Positions 1 through 6,209 of a stretch of 7,769 nucleotides of DNA are shown here, piece after piece (positions within the stretch are counted from its first letter, which is position 1; every line of letters starts with the position of its first letter). Where the stretch lies: assembly GCA_039805565.1 (NCBI GenBank), contig JBDLTZ010000069.1, positions 1-7,769 on the forward strand, read 5' to 3'. This DNA is from CALJIC01 sp039805565 (GTDB taxonomy: Bacteria > Chloroflexota > Chloroflexia > Chloroflexales > Roseiflexaceae). Below the pieces are notes generated by a model. That model saw only the letters and a program-made list of their open reading frames with translations, was not told the origin of the DNA and made no database searches. The translations under genes were made by a program, and so were the position numbers.

Positions 1-40
1 TGCCCTCCGGGACAGCCGTGGGTCTGGGGCGATGAGCTGG
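1..40 (-). other. Left edge after the HAD stop, possible ribosome binding site of a further gene
   Basis: After the HAD stop the minus strand reads about 40 bases with no hairpin or T-run, and contains GGAGG (positions 8 down to 4) immediately before the window edge. This is what a ribosome binding site for another minus-strand gene would look like, so the operon probably continues to the left. Confidence 0.3.
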
Positions 41-781
41 TTAGCGTTTCCAGCGCTCCAGCAGCGGTAGGAGCTCCGGCAGCGTGTCGATCGCCGCGTC
101 CGGTCGCACGTCGCCGAGCGGGAACTCGGCCGTTCGCATCCACACGGCACGCATGCCCAGCGCCTGCGCGCCGAGGATATCCTCGCGCGGGCTATCACCC
201 ACGAACACCGCCTGCTCCGGCGCCACGTCCAGCAGCCCGAGCAGGCGTCGAAAGATATCGGGGTGCGGCTTCCAGAGGCCGATGTCGCCGGAGAAGATCT
301 GGTGCTCCAGGTGCTCCAGCAGCCCGAGCGTCTGCAGGTCCTCGCGGTGAAGGTCGCCCGGCCAGATCGTGTTGGAGATCACTCCGGTGCGTAACCCGGC
401 CGCCCGCAGCGCCGCCAGTGTCGCGGCCGCCCCCGGCGTCTGCGCCACCCCCTCGCGCAGCGCCGCCGCGTAGCGCCGCACCGCCTCTAGCAGCTGTGCC
501 TCGCCTAGGGTCAGGCGATGCTCCTGGACCGACGCCGCGATCCAGTCGGCGAGGCGCAGGTTGACGTGGCCGCCTGTGGCCTGCTGCCACCCCTCGGCCA
601 GCCGCGCGAACATCGCCTCGACGAAGGCATCCTCGTGCGGCGGGAGCGGGTGGCCCTGCTCCAACAGATAGCGGTAGACGCCCCGGATGCCAGGTGTCTC
701 GAACTCGCGCCAGGTGCCGTTGCCGGGGTGGGCGTACTTCAGCAGCGTGTTGCCCATATCGAAGAGGACGGCTCGCACCAT
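41..781 (-). CDS. HAD-superfamily hydrolase (HAD-IA type phosphatase-like)
   Basis: A 246-aa protein with the haloacid dehalogenase motifs in order. Motif I is FDMGNTL with nucleophile D8. Motif II is ISNT with S136 after a Rossmann strand. Motif III is the lysine in LWKPHPDIF (K171). Motif IV is GDSPREDILGA (D196, D201). Residues about 20-115 form a helical cap of the C1 type. Such enzymes usually hydrolyse small phosphate esters in the cytosol; the substrate cannot be read from the sequence. The position two after the nucleophile, often a second Asp, is Gly (D-M-G), as in the DxGN form of E. coli YihX-type HADs. The frame stays open upstream to 889, but the ATG at 781 directly precedes the conserved first beta strand (VRAVLFDMG) and has a GGGAG Shine-Dalgarno-like sequence upstream. 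The start lies 4 bases after the stop of the 91-aa gene, so the two are probably cotranscribed and coupled. Family call firm; function open. Confidence 0.9.
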   Translation of the reverse strand: MVRAVLFDMGNTLLKYAHPGNGTWREFETPGIRGVYRYLLEQGHPLPPHEDAFVEAMFARLAEGWQQATGGHVNLRLADWIAASVQEHRLTLGEAQLLEAVRRYAAALREGVAQTPGAAATLAALRAAGLRTGVISNTIWPGDLHREDLQTLGLLEHLEHQIFSGDIGLWKPHPDIFRRLLGLLDVAPEQAVFVGDSPREDILGAQALGMRAVWMRTAEFPLGDVRPDAAIDTLPELLPLLERWKR

Positions 782-785
782 GAGC

Positions 786-1061
786 TCACTCCCCCGGCCG
801 CTTCGACGCGGCGGCCACGATCTGCTGCAGGTACTCCTGCCACGCCTGCCGGTTCTCCAGCGTGATGCGCCGGACGCGCTCCAGGTCATCGCCCAGCGCC
901 GCGTCGTGCGCGCGGGCCAGCGTCTCCTGGAACGCCCGCGCCATCTCGGCCACCGCGCGCCGCATCTCGCCGTTTAGCTCGCGCTGGCGCTCCAGCTCGC
1001 GCTGCAGGTAGGCCACCATGCGAATGGCCTCCTCGTGCGAGAGGATCTCGTTGGTCTCCAC
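786..1061 (-). CDS. Small helical, probable coiled-coil protein of unknown function (91 aa)
   Basis: I do not recognise this family. The 91-aa product begins (M)ETNEILSHEEAIRM and is nearly all charged and helix-forming, with heptad-like spacing in MVAYLQRELERQREL and a second helix from about residue 56 to 85 (DDLERVRRITLENRQAWQEYL). There is no signal peptide, membrane segment or cysteine, so a soluble helical hairpin or dimeric coiled coil is likely. The frame is open further upstream, but a GTG at 1061 sits 5 bases after a GAGGAGG Shine-Dalgarno sequence, which decides the start. It precedes the HAD gene by 4 bases and follows the FemAB-like gene by 100 bases with no clear intrinsic terminator, so it may be read from upstream or from its own promoter. 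A role as partner or regulator of the HAD protein is only a guess from gene order. Confidence 0.75.
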   Translation of the reverse strand: METNEILSHEEAIRMVAYLQRELERQRELNGEMRRAVAEMARAFQETLARAHDAALGDDLERVRRITLENRQAWQEYLQQIVAAASKRPGE

Positions 1062-1066
1062 ACGAA

Positions 1067-1073
1067 CCTCCTC
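1067..1073 (-). promoter_or_regulatory. Ribosome binding site that sets a GTG start
   Basis: GAGGAGG on the minus strand, 5 bases upstream of the GTG at 1061. It is a near-perfect anti-Shine-Dalgarno match and the only strong one near the 5' end of this frame, so it rules out the longer reading. Directly upstream is a small hairpin, CAGGC-TTC-GCCTG, whose 3' arm abuts the site and could affect its accessibility. Confidence 0.7.
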
Positions 1074-1112
1074 AGGCGAAGCCTGCAAGCATTGAGAGCG
1101 ATGAGTAGAGAG

Positions 1113-1128
1113 GTTGCACATGTTCAAC
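1113..1128. promoter_or_regulatory. Imperfect 16-bp palindrome, candidate operator
   Basis: GTTG-c-ACATGT-t-CAAC is a two-fold symmetric site with a single mismatched pair (7 of 8 pairs match). It lies in the 100-base gap between the FemAB-like gene and the 91-aa gene. Beside it, at 1137-1150, the heptamer CGTTCAG occurs twice in tandem. The size and symmetry suit a dimeric HTH regulator, but no regulator is identified and no convincing promoter hexamers were found in the gap, so this is only a candidate. Confidence 0.3.
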
Positions 1129-1161
1129 GTGCACGGCGTTCAGCGTTCAGCTGTAGGGGCG

Positions 1162-2250
1162 TCACGAGGCCACGCGCCGCTGCCAGAGGTCGTACAGCAG
1201 GGGGATGTAGCGGCGGTCGTAGGCCGGCAGGTAGCGCACGGTCTCCCCGCCGAAGCCCTTCTTGAAGCGGTACACGCCGATCAGCGGATCGCTCTGGGCC
1301 TGTGCCTCGAGCCGCGCCCGCTCGGCCTCGTCCTGGGCCAGCGCGGCCTGGCCGAGCGCGTCGGGGATTCCCCAGAAGTCGTAGCTGGTGCAGCCGGCGT
1401 CGCGCGCCCACTGCAGCGCCTGCCACTGGAGCGCGTGGTTGGCGCCTGCCCGCAGCCCTTCGTCGGTCGAGCCGCCGTAGAGGTACAGCCCCTCACCGGC
1501 CCAGGCGAAGACCATGCAGGTGCCCACGGTGCGCCCCTCGCGCTCGGCCAGCAGCAGTCGGGCGTGCCCCCCGGCCGAGAACAGTTCCCAGGCCCGCCGG
1601 TAGTACTCGCGGCTGTGGATGGCGAAGTTGGCGCGCGCCCCGGTCTCCTGCATGATCGCGTGGAAGCTCTCCAGGTCGTCGGCGTCCAGGCCCTCGCGCA
1701 CCGCCACCCCCTCGCGCGCGGCGCGGCGGATGTCCGCCCGGTGCCCCTTGCTCATCGCCGCCAGCAGCCGCTCCGGCTCCGGCGCCAGGTTCAGATGCAC
1801 GCTGCTGCGCGGCTGGATCGGCGTGGCCTGAACGAAGCCGCGCGCTGTGAGCCTCTGGTGGAGCGCCTGGGCCCGCGGGTCACCCTCCAGCAGGTTCGGC
1901 TCGACGCGCAGGAACACCGCCAGCGCGCGCCGCGCCATCCGGTCGAGCGCCGCCAGCAGCATGTCGTCCGCCGCGGCGTCGCCGGAGAGGAGCGGCCCGC
2001 GCGGGACGTAGGCCGCGGCCAGCCCGAGGCGCCGCTTGATCAGCACCTGCGCCCCGGCCACGATCGCGCCGGTCCGCTCAACGGCCACGCGCTGCACATT
2101 CCACCCGACGCCCCCCTTGAGCTCGGCCCAGGCGGACGACTGAAGCAGGTGGCCCTGCGGGTGCGCGGTGGCGAATGTGTCCCAGACCTCGGCGGTCGGC
2201 CGGGTCACCCGCGCGGGGGGCGCTGCGTCGGCTGTTCTGCTGAGGCTCAT
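1162..2250 (-). CDS. FemAB/FemX-like peptidyl (aminoacyl) transferase, GNAT-fold
   Basis: A 362-aa protein, within the normal length for FemX-like enzymes. The family transfers an amino acid from aminoacyl-tRNA to a free amine, classically on the lipid II stem peptide, at the cytoplasmic membrane face. Family signs are HLLQSSAWAELK (about residues 34-45), the strand LYLYGGSTDEG (256-265), the helix ANHALQWQALQWARDAG (270-286), SYDFWGIP (289-296) and the C-terminal signature IGVYRFKKGFGGETVRYLPAYD (324-345). Two tandem GNAT-like halves are expected. An acidic, Ala/Glu-rich insert at about 300-322 separates SYDFWGIP from the signature. The ATG at 2250 overlaps the PIG-L stop as ATGA, pointing to translational coupling. 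A GTG at 2268 is an in-frame alternative that adds six residues; neither has a strong Shine-Dalgarno. Relatives also occur in exopolysaccharide clusters, so the acceptor need not be peptidoglycan. Family call strong; substrate unknown. Confidence 0.9.
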   Translation of the reverse strand: MSLSRTADAAPPARVTRPTAEVWDTFATAHPQGHLLQSSAWAELKGGVGWNVQRVAVERTGAIVAGAQVLIKRRLGLAAAYVPRGPLLSGDAAADDMLLAALDRMARRALAVFLRVEPNLLEGDPRAQALHQRLTARGFVQATPIQPRSSVHLNLAPEPERLLAAMSKGHRADIRRAAREGVAVREGLDADDLESFHAIMQETGARANFAIHSREYYRRAWELFSAGGHARLLLAEREGRTVGTCMVFAWAGEGLYLYGGSTDEGLRAGANHALQWQALQWARDAGCTSYDFWGIPDALGQAALAQDEAERARLEAQAQSDPLIGVYRFKKGFGGETVRYLPAYDRRYIPLLYDLWQRRVAS

Positions 2251-3044
2251 CGCGGTGTGAGCATCCACACGCGCTCGCCGTAGCTCGCCCCCTCGGGCCG
2301 CAGCGAGCGGGCATATGCGGTGATCGCCTCCGCCATCGGCTCCGCGCCGTCGAACAGCTCGTTCACCTGGCTCTCGTACGCCGCGATCGAGCTGATCTTG
2401 CGCGCGAGGGCCTGCTCATCCACGGCGACCGTGCGCGGCTCCAGCCGCTCGGCCACATCGGCGAGGCGCCGCTCGAGCGTGCCGGGGGTCAGCACGTAGT
2501 TTACGTCCTCGTAGAACGCCAGCGGGCTTCCCGCAGCGTCGATCGCGGCCGCGTAGGTGATCAGGTGATCGACGTGGCTGCCCACGCCGAGCGGCGCGTA
2601 GAAGGTCGCCCCTGGGACGCGGGCGCGCAGCTCCGCGAGCAGCCGCCGCAGCTCAGTGTGCAGTGGGTCGTGCGCCACGGGCAGGCTGAAGAGGGTCTCG
2701 CGGCTCCGGTAAGACTCCGGCACGCGGTAGATCGCGTCGAGCACATCGGCCCACACGTAGTCGCAGCCGAGCCGCTCCATGGCCAGGGTGTCCTCGCCCA
2801 GGCGGACGCGCATCACGTCGGCCGCCTCGAGCCCCCAGTCGGCGTGGAACTCCACCGCGACGGCGTTGAACGGGCCGGCGGGGGGTGGCGTGGCAGTGGA
2901 GAGCGTCACCACCAGCACCCGCTCGCCGCGCGCCAGCTGCGACGCGATCGACGCGCCGCAGGAGAGGGATGCGTCGTCCAGGTGCGGCGAGAGGTAGACG
3001 TGGTCGTAGGTTCCGTGGATCTGACGTAGGTCTTCGACGCGCAT
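2247..3044 (-). CDS. PIG-L/LmbE-family N-deacetylase
   Basis: A 265-aa zinc-dependent deacetylase-type protein. The N-terminal metal and catalytic motif is SPHLDDASLSCG (residues 19-30, P-H-x-D-D). The third metal ligand region is GVGSHVDH (153-160). Other family segments are FYEDVNY (177-183) and ARKISSIAAYESQ (214-226). PIG-L/LmbE proteins remove the N-acetyl group from GlcNAc-containing substrates (GPI precursors, mycothiol and bacillithiol precursors, antibiotics, cell-surface glycans). No signal peptide is visible, so it should be cytosolic or bound to the inner membrane face. The ATG at 3044 has GAGGAG five bases upstream. The gene follows the HEAT-repeat gene by 25 bases and overlaps the FemAB-like gene by 4 bases. 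This context argues for a surface-glycan substrate more than a thiol cofactor, but that is inference. All catalytic motif residues appear intact. Confidence 0.93.
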   Translation of the reverse strand: MRVEDLRQIHGTYDHVYLSPHLDDASLSCGASIASQLARGERVLVVTLSTATPPPAGPFNAVAVEFHADWGLEAADVMRVRLGEDTLAMERLGCDYVWADVLDAIYRVPESYRSRETLFSLPVAHDPLHTELRRLLAELRARVPGATFYAPLGVGSHVDHLITYAAAIDAAGSPLAFYEDVNYVLTPGTLERRLADVAERLEPRTVAVDEQALARKISSIAAYESQVNELFDGAEPMAEAITAYARSLRPEGASYGERVWMLTPR

Positions 3045-3069
3045 GGTCGCTCCTCAGCGGTGAGGCGTG

Positions 3070-4017
3070 CTAGCCCTGACCGCGAAACTTCCCCAGGTCC
3101 CCGCCGAACAGCCCGCCATCGAGTTCGAGCTCGGCCAGCGCGTCGGTGGCGGCCTGGCTGCGCGCGTCGTCCTGGCTCTTGCTGAGCTGCTGGAGCGCGC
3201 GCTTAGCGGCGCTCCCGCCGATCTGCCCGAGGGCCCAGATCGCGGCGGTGGCCACCTCGCCGTCGTCGTCCGCGGTGAGCGGGGCCAGCTTCGTCACGAG
3301 CGAGCGGGCCTCCTCGGCCATCTCCCCGGCGGCTCGGGCTGCCTCGTAGCGCAGAGCGGGGGAGGGGCTGGCGAGCTCGCGCCCGATCGTGGGCAGCCAG
3401 CGCGGCAGCATCGAGCGGCCCATCGCCACTAGCGCGCTCTCCTTCAGGAGCTGCTCGCCGGACTCGTAGGCGCGCTGGATGCGGCGCTGCACGTCGTCGT
3501 CCCCGGCGAAGTAGCCGGTGCTCTCCAGCGCGCGGCGGCGCACGTCGAGTGGCTGGCGCTCGTCGCCCGAGAGCGTCGTCAGCGCGTCGCGCACCCGCTC
3601 GGCCTGCTCCTCGTCCAGCTCGTCGAGCTCGGCCATGTATGCGAAGCGGCTCAGCCCCGAGGCCGCGGCTGCGCGCACCCCCGGCGCCGGGTCGTCCCGC
3701 AGCAGCGTGAGCAGGCGGCGGCAGTGGGCGGGGGATTCATTCTCCCACAGCCCCTCCACCGCGCGCTCGCGCACCGGCGCGCTCTGATCCTCGAGGCACC
3801 AGGTCAGCACAGAGCTGAAGTCCAGGTCCACGTTGTCCTCGATCAGCTCGACCATCGCGCCCACGATCTGGCTGCGGCGCTCATCGCGTAGCCGCTGCCA
3901 CGCCTTCCAGAAGTCCGCGCGGTCCTCAGGGCCGAGGCCCGAGAGCGGCTTGAGCTCACGCATCGCCAGCCCGTGGCCGGGCGAGCCGATCGTGGCGACG
4001 TATGAGGATAGATCCAT
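3070..4017 (-). CDS. HEAT-repeat protein
   Basis: A 315-aa protein built from degenerate HEAT-type helical repeats, with units visible at roughly 66-93 (SAPVRERAVEGLWE), 98-126 (APGVRAAAASGLSRF), 155-172 (LDVRRRALESTGYF), 190-201, 218-236 (ALRYEAARAAGEMAEE), 252-268 (GEVATAAIWALGQIGG) and 272-297. The alpha-solenoid is a protein-binding scaffold; no catalytic motif is seen, so the partner is unknown. Residues 1-60 (VATIGSPGHGLAMRELKPLSGLGPEDR) are less repeat-like. The C-terminus (GGLFGGDLGKFRGQG) is Gly-rich and probably disordered. There is no signal peptide or membrane segment. The ATG at 4017 lacks a clear Shine-Dalgarno, unlike most neighbours. A 10-bp hairpin separates it from the 628-aa gene; PIG-L follows 25 bases later, so HEAT, PIG-L and FemAB probably share a transcript. 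Fold confident, role not. Confidence 0.88.
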   Translation of the reverse strand: MDLSSYVATIGSPGHGLAMRELKPLSGLGPEDRADFWKAWQRLRDERRSQIVGAMVELIEDNVDLDFSSVLTWCLEDQSAPVRERAVEGLWENESPAHCRRLLTLLRDDPAPGVRAAAASGLSRFAYMAELDELDEEQAERVRDALTTLSGDERQPLDVRRRALESTGYFAGDDDVQRRIQRAYESGEQLLKESALVAMGRSMLPRWLPTIGRELASPSPALRYEAARAAGEMAEEARSLVTKLAPLTADDDGEVATAAIWALGQIGGSAAKRALQQLSKSQDDARSQAATDALAELELDGGLFGGDLGKFRGQG

Positions 4018-4035
4018 AGATACACCGTAACTAGC

Positions 4036-4071
4036 AGGCCGCAGGGAGTGCGCTGAGCACGCCTGCGGCCT
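4036..4071. repeat. 10-bp perfect inverted repeat (intergenic hairpin)
   Basis: AGGCCGCAGG at 4036-4045 is perfectly complementary to CCTGCGGCCT at 4062-4071. An inner GTGC/GCAC pair (4048-4051 with 4057-4060) could extend the stem past a small bulge. It lies between the 628-aa gene stop and the HEAT gene start. No T-run follows on either strand, so it is not a canonical intrinsic terminator. It may attenuate transcription, act as a processing site, or stabilise the 3' end of the upstream message. Confidence 0.7.
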
Positions 4072-4096
4072 ATGAGAGATCTACCGTCGAGAGGCG

Positions 4097-5983
4097 CTAC
4101 TCGTCGTCGTCGTAGAAATCCTCGTCCTCGTCCTCGTCCTCGTTGCCGGTCACCGTCTCTGGAGCCGGGGTGTAGAACCAGGTCGCGTCCACGTCCTGGG
4201 CCTTCTCGAAGCGGTCGCCCTCGGCGAGCAGGTGGAGCATGTACTCGCGCGAGGCCGGGCGCAGGGCGTTGAGCCCGACGAACAGCTCCTGCTCGCTGGC
4301 GCGGTAGCGTGGCGCCTCGCGGGTGCCCACCGGAGCGCCGACCGTCTCGGCCACGTGCTCGATCATCTCGGTGCCCTTGCGGCGCTCGCCCATCGGGAAC
4401 GCCTTCAGGTTGCGGATGCGGCCGTACTGCGCCTGGTTCACCAGCATGTCGGTGTCCACCAGCGCGGCGTAGGCCACGTTGGCGAAGGCGTACTTCGGCG
4501 TCTTCTTTGTCTCGTCCAGCACCAGCAGGCGGTCCTCGGTCTCCGCCGCCTCCTCGTAGGTGAGCGTGAAGACGTGCGGGTCATCGGTGCGCGCCAGGGT
4601 GAGCAGGGCGCCCGACACAAGGTACTCGTGGAACATCGCCTCGAGGCCCTGGACCCATCCGCCACGGTTGCCAGTGGGGTAGCGCAGCTCGACGAGCGTC
4701 GTGGTGTAGTGCTGCGGCAGGTCGAAGCGCAGCACAGCGGTGCGCTGGTCGTGCAGCATGGGGCTGGGCAGCAGCGCCTGGAGCGCGCGCGTCAGCGGCA
4801 GCACGCCGTACTCCCACTCGAAGAAGGTGAGCACGTGCGTGAGCGAGCCGCTTTTGCGGATGGAGTCGGCGCTCTGCTCGGACAGGCTGTCGTCGAAGCC
4901 CTCCTCGAGGTAGCCGGTGAGGTTGCCCATCTCGTTGGCCTTGACGCGCTTGGTGCCGATCACGGGCAGGCCGCGCGCCGACCACAGGCGGGCGCCCTCG
5001 ACGCCGACGAACTCGAAGTCCTTCTCGCGGCTCAGCCGGTAGTTGAGCGCGAAGCGGAAGGTCTCGTAGTCGGCCTGGCGCGGGTTGTGGTAGAAGATGT
5101 CTGCGATGATCTGCGTGTCGAGCAGCGGCTCGCCGGTCTCCATCAGGTAGTCCCGGATGCGCCGCAGGTCGTTCTTGCCGAACGAGACCACGGCGGCCTC
5201 GGGGAAGGCCTGGTTGCCGAAGGTCACCAGCCGCCGCAGCGCGTCGGTCTCGATCGCCTGGCGCAGCTGGCTCTGGAGCGTGTTACCGTGCTGCGCGAGC
5301 AGCTCCTCGACCGGCCGCCGCAGGTCGATCTGCAGGCCGTTCGGCAGCGTGATGACGCTGTTGATCGGCGTGTGCGCCGGCGCAGCGGGCGCCGCCGGAG
5401 TGACGGGTGCGACTGGCGGGGCCTGGTCGACTTCGTCGTCCAGAGCCACCCCGACGGGCACGAGCTCCTCCTCGGCCTCCGCGAGGGCATCCCCCACCGC
5501 CATGTCCGTGCCCTCCTCCGAAGGCTGGAACGGCGACAGGCCGGCCTGCTGCTGCCAGTAGTCCGAGATGAACACCGGCTCGATCGTCGTCAGCGCGGGT
5601 CGGGTCGTCGTGACCACGACGCTGATATCGTCGACCGACAGCGGGTTCTCGGGCTCGTGGAGCCGCTGGCGGAACATGTGCTTGTTGTCGGGCTGGCGCG
5701 GGGTGTAGCCGCCGGTGCGCGAGGTGATGTAGATCACCTCGCCGTCGACCTCCTCGCGGCTGAAGACGGTGCTGTTCTCCCGCAGGGCGGCCTCGATCTC
5801 ACGCGCCACCCCGGACGCGTCGGCCTTGCGCTGCGACGCGAAGAACTCGGCGAGGTTGCTGAGCGTCTGGCGGATGGGCGCGTCTGCCGCGAAGAAGCGG
5901 CCCTGCGCCGACATGATCTGATAGACCTGCTCGGCGAGCGTGCGCTGGTCTGTGCTGCCGCTGAAGGTGGGGCCGCTGCTCAT
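4097..5983 (-). CDS. Orphan 628-aa protein, two HARE-HTH/winged-helix-like modules and acidic tail
   Basis: I do not recognise a named family. Visible layout: residues 14-90 are helical and end in a wing-like hairpin (VFSREEVDGEVIYITSR). Residues 155-187 are acidic and 188-206 are a Pro/Ala linker. Residues about 271-338 form a second helical unit (NDLRRIRDYLMETGEPLL, then TFRFALNYRLSREKDFEFVG) ending in GARLWSARGLP. Both units resemble the HARE-HTH winged helix, most clearly the second. Residues 380-610 look mixed alpha/beta (VELRYPTGNRGGWVQGLEAM, LVSGALLTLARTDDPHVFTLTYEE). Residues 614-628 are an acidic tail (NEDEDEDEDFYDDDE). HARE-HTH plus an acidic tail is the design of the Firmicutes RNA polymerase delta subunit, so a transcription or nucleic-acid role is a reasonable inference. 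The ATG at 5983 overlaps the preceding stop as ATGA, with GGAGGAG 8 bases upstream. No signal peptide or membrane segment. Gene certain; domain reading moderate; function unknown. Confidence 0.9.
   Translation of the reverse strand: MSSGPTFSGSTDQRTLAEQVYQIMSAQGRFFAADAPIRQTLSNLAEFFASQRKADASGVAREIEAALRENSTVFSREEVDGEVIYITSRTGGYTPRQPDNKHMFRQRLHEPENPLSVDDISVVVTTTRPALTTIEPVFISDYWQQQAGLSPFQPSEEGTDMAVGDALAEAEEELVPVGVALDDEVDQAPPVAPVTPAAPAAPAHTPINSVITLPNGLQIDLRRPVEELLAQHGNTLQSQLRQAIETDALRRLVTFGNQAFPEAAVVSFGKNDLRRIRDYLMETGEPLLDTQIIADIFYHNPRQADYETFRFALNYRLSREKDFEFVGVEGARLWSARGLPVIGTKRVKANEMGNLTGYLEEGFDDSLSEQSADSIRKSGSLTHVLTFFEWEYGVLPLTRALQALLPSPMLHDQRTAVLRFDLPQHYTTTLVELRYPTGNRGGWVQGLEAMFHEYLVSGALLTLARTDDPHVFTLTYEEAAETEDRLLVLDETKKTPKYAFANVAYAALVDTDMLVNQAQYGRIRNLKAFPMGERRKGTEMIEHVAETVGAPVGTREAPRYRASEQELFVGLNALRPASREYMLHLLAEGDRFEKAQDVDATWFYTPAPETVTGNEDEDEDEDFYDDDE
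4121..4143. repeat. Hexanucleotide tandem repeat encoding the acidic tail
   Basis: CTCGTC on the plus strand (GAC/GAG codons on the minus strand) repeats three times, plus a partial fourth copy, and encodes the Glu-Asp alternation near the C-terminus of the 628-aa protein. Another Asp-rich run (TCGTCG repeats at 4101-4112) follows. In-frame slippage could change tail length without breaking the frame. Confidence 0.75.
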
Positions 5984-6135
5984 GACGACTGCTCCTCCGA
6001 CAGAACGAGCTCGCGCAGGAGCTCGAGGTAGCGCTCCGTCAGCCAGGCGAAATCTTGCGGCTGGCCGCTCGCGCGGAGCTGCTGCACGAGTTTCTCCATC
6101 GCTGTCTCGCCGTAGATCACATTCTTGCCGTCCAT
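5980..6135 (-). CDS. Small helical protein of unknown function (51 aa), first gene of the operon
   Basis: An unrecognised 51-aa protein starting MDGKNVIYGETAMEKL. Apart from about ten N-terminal residues it reads as two amphipathic helices (AMEKLVQQLRA and FAWLTERYLELLRELVLSEE) joined by SGQPQD. It has no cysteines, membrane segment or signal peptide. The ATG at 6135 has AGGAG just upstream with a short 3-base spacer. The frame continues upstream to a TTG at 6168, but that start has no Shine-Dalgarno, so 6135 is preferred. The stop overlaps the start of the 628-aa gene as ATGA, so the two should be translated together; a direct partner or a leader-type coupling peptide are both possible. It lies about 68 bases downstream of the predicted transcription start, making it the first gene of the long minus-strand run. 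Confidence 0.72.
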   Translation of the reverse strand: MDGKNVIYGETAMEKLVQQLRASGQPQDFAWLTERYLELLRELVLSEEQSS

Positions 6136-6209
6136 AGGCTCCTGGCGCTCAATAGTATAAGAAAACAAGACATGACAAATTAGCGCGTATGGTGCGCGAC
6201 TAAGTGAGT

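Noticed and set aside
782..889. N-terminal 36-residue extension of the HAD protein
   Set aside because: The extension is Arg/Ser-rich, would overlap the 91-aa gene, and precedes a normal HAD start (VRAVLFDMG) that has its own ribosome binding site.
1114..2283. 389-codon open frame on the plus strand, antisense to the FemAB-like gene
   Set aside because: The minus strand encodes a recognisable FemAB protein with its signature motif. The plus frame is low-complexity in Arg, Pro, Gly and Val and has no ribosome binding site.
4036..4071. Hairpin as a canonical intrinsic terminator
   Set aside because: No T-run follows on either strand, so it was listed as an inverted repeat instead.
5157..5561. 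134-codon plus-strand frame within the 628-aa gene
   Set aside because: Ser/Arg/Ala-rich shadow with no ribosome binding site, opposite a well-supported coding frame.
4232..6031. 599-codon open frame on the plus strand, antisense to the 628-aa gene
   Set aside because: It is a GC-driven shadow. Its translation is rich in Arg, Leu, Val, Gly, His and Gln without domain pattern, whereas the minus strand has a good ribosome binding site, an ATGA junction and a plausible folded protein.
6136..6168. Longer form of the 51-aa protein from a TTG at 6168
   Set aside because: TTG without a Shine-Dalgarno, compared with an ATG at 6135 that has AGGAG upstream; the extra residues come from the AT-rich leader.
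6154..6177. Second promoter TTGTCA / TATACT upstream of the 51-aa gene
   Set aside because: The spacer is only 13 bases, too short for sigma70, and no TGn extension precedes TATACT.
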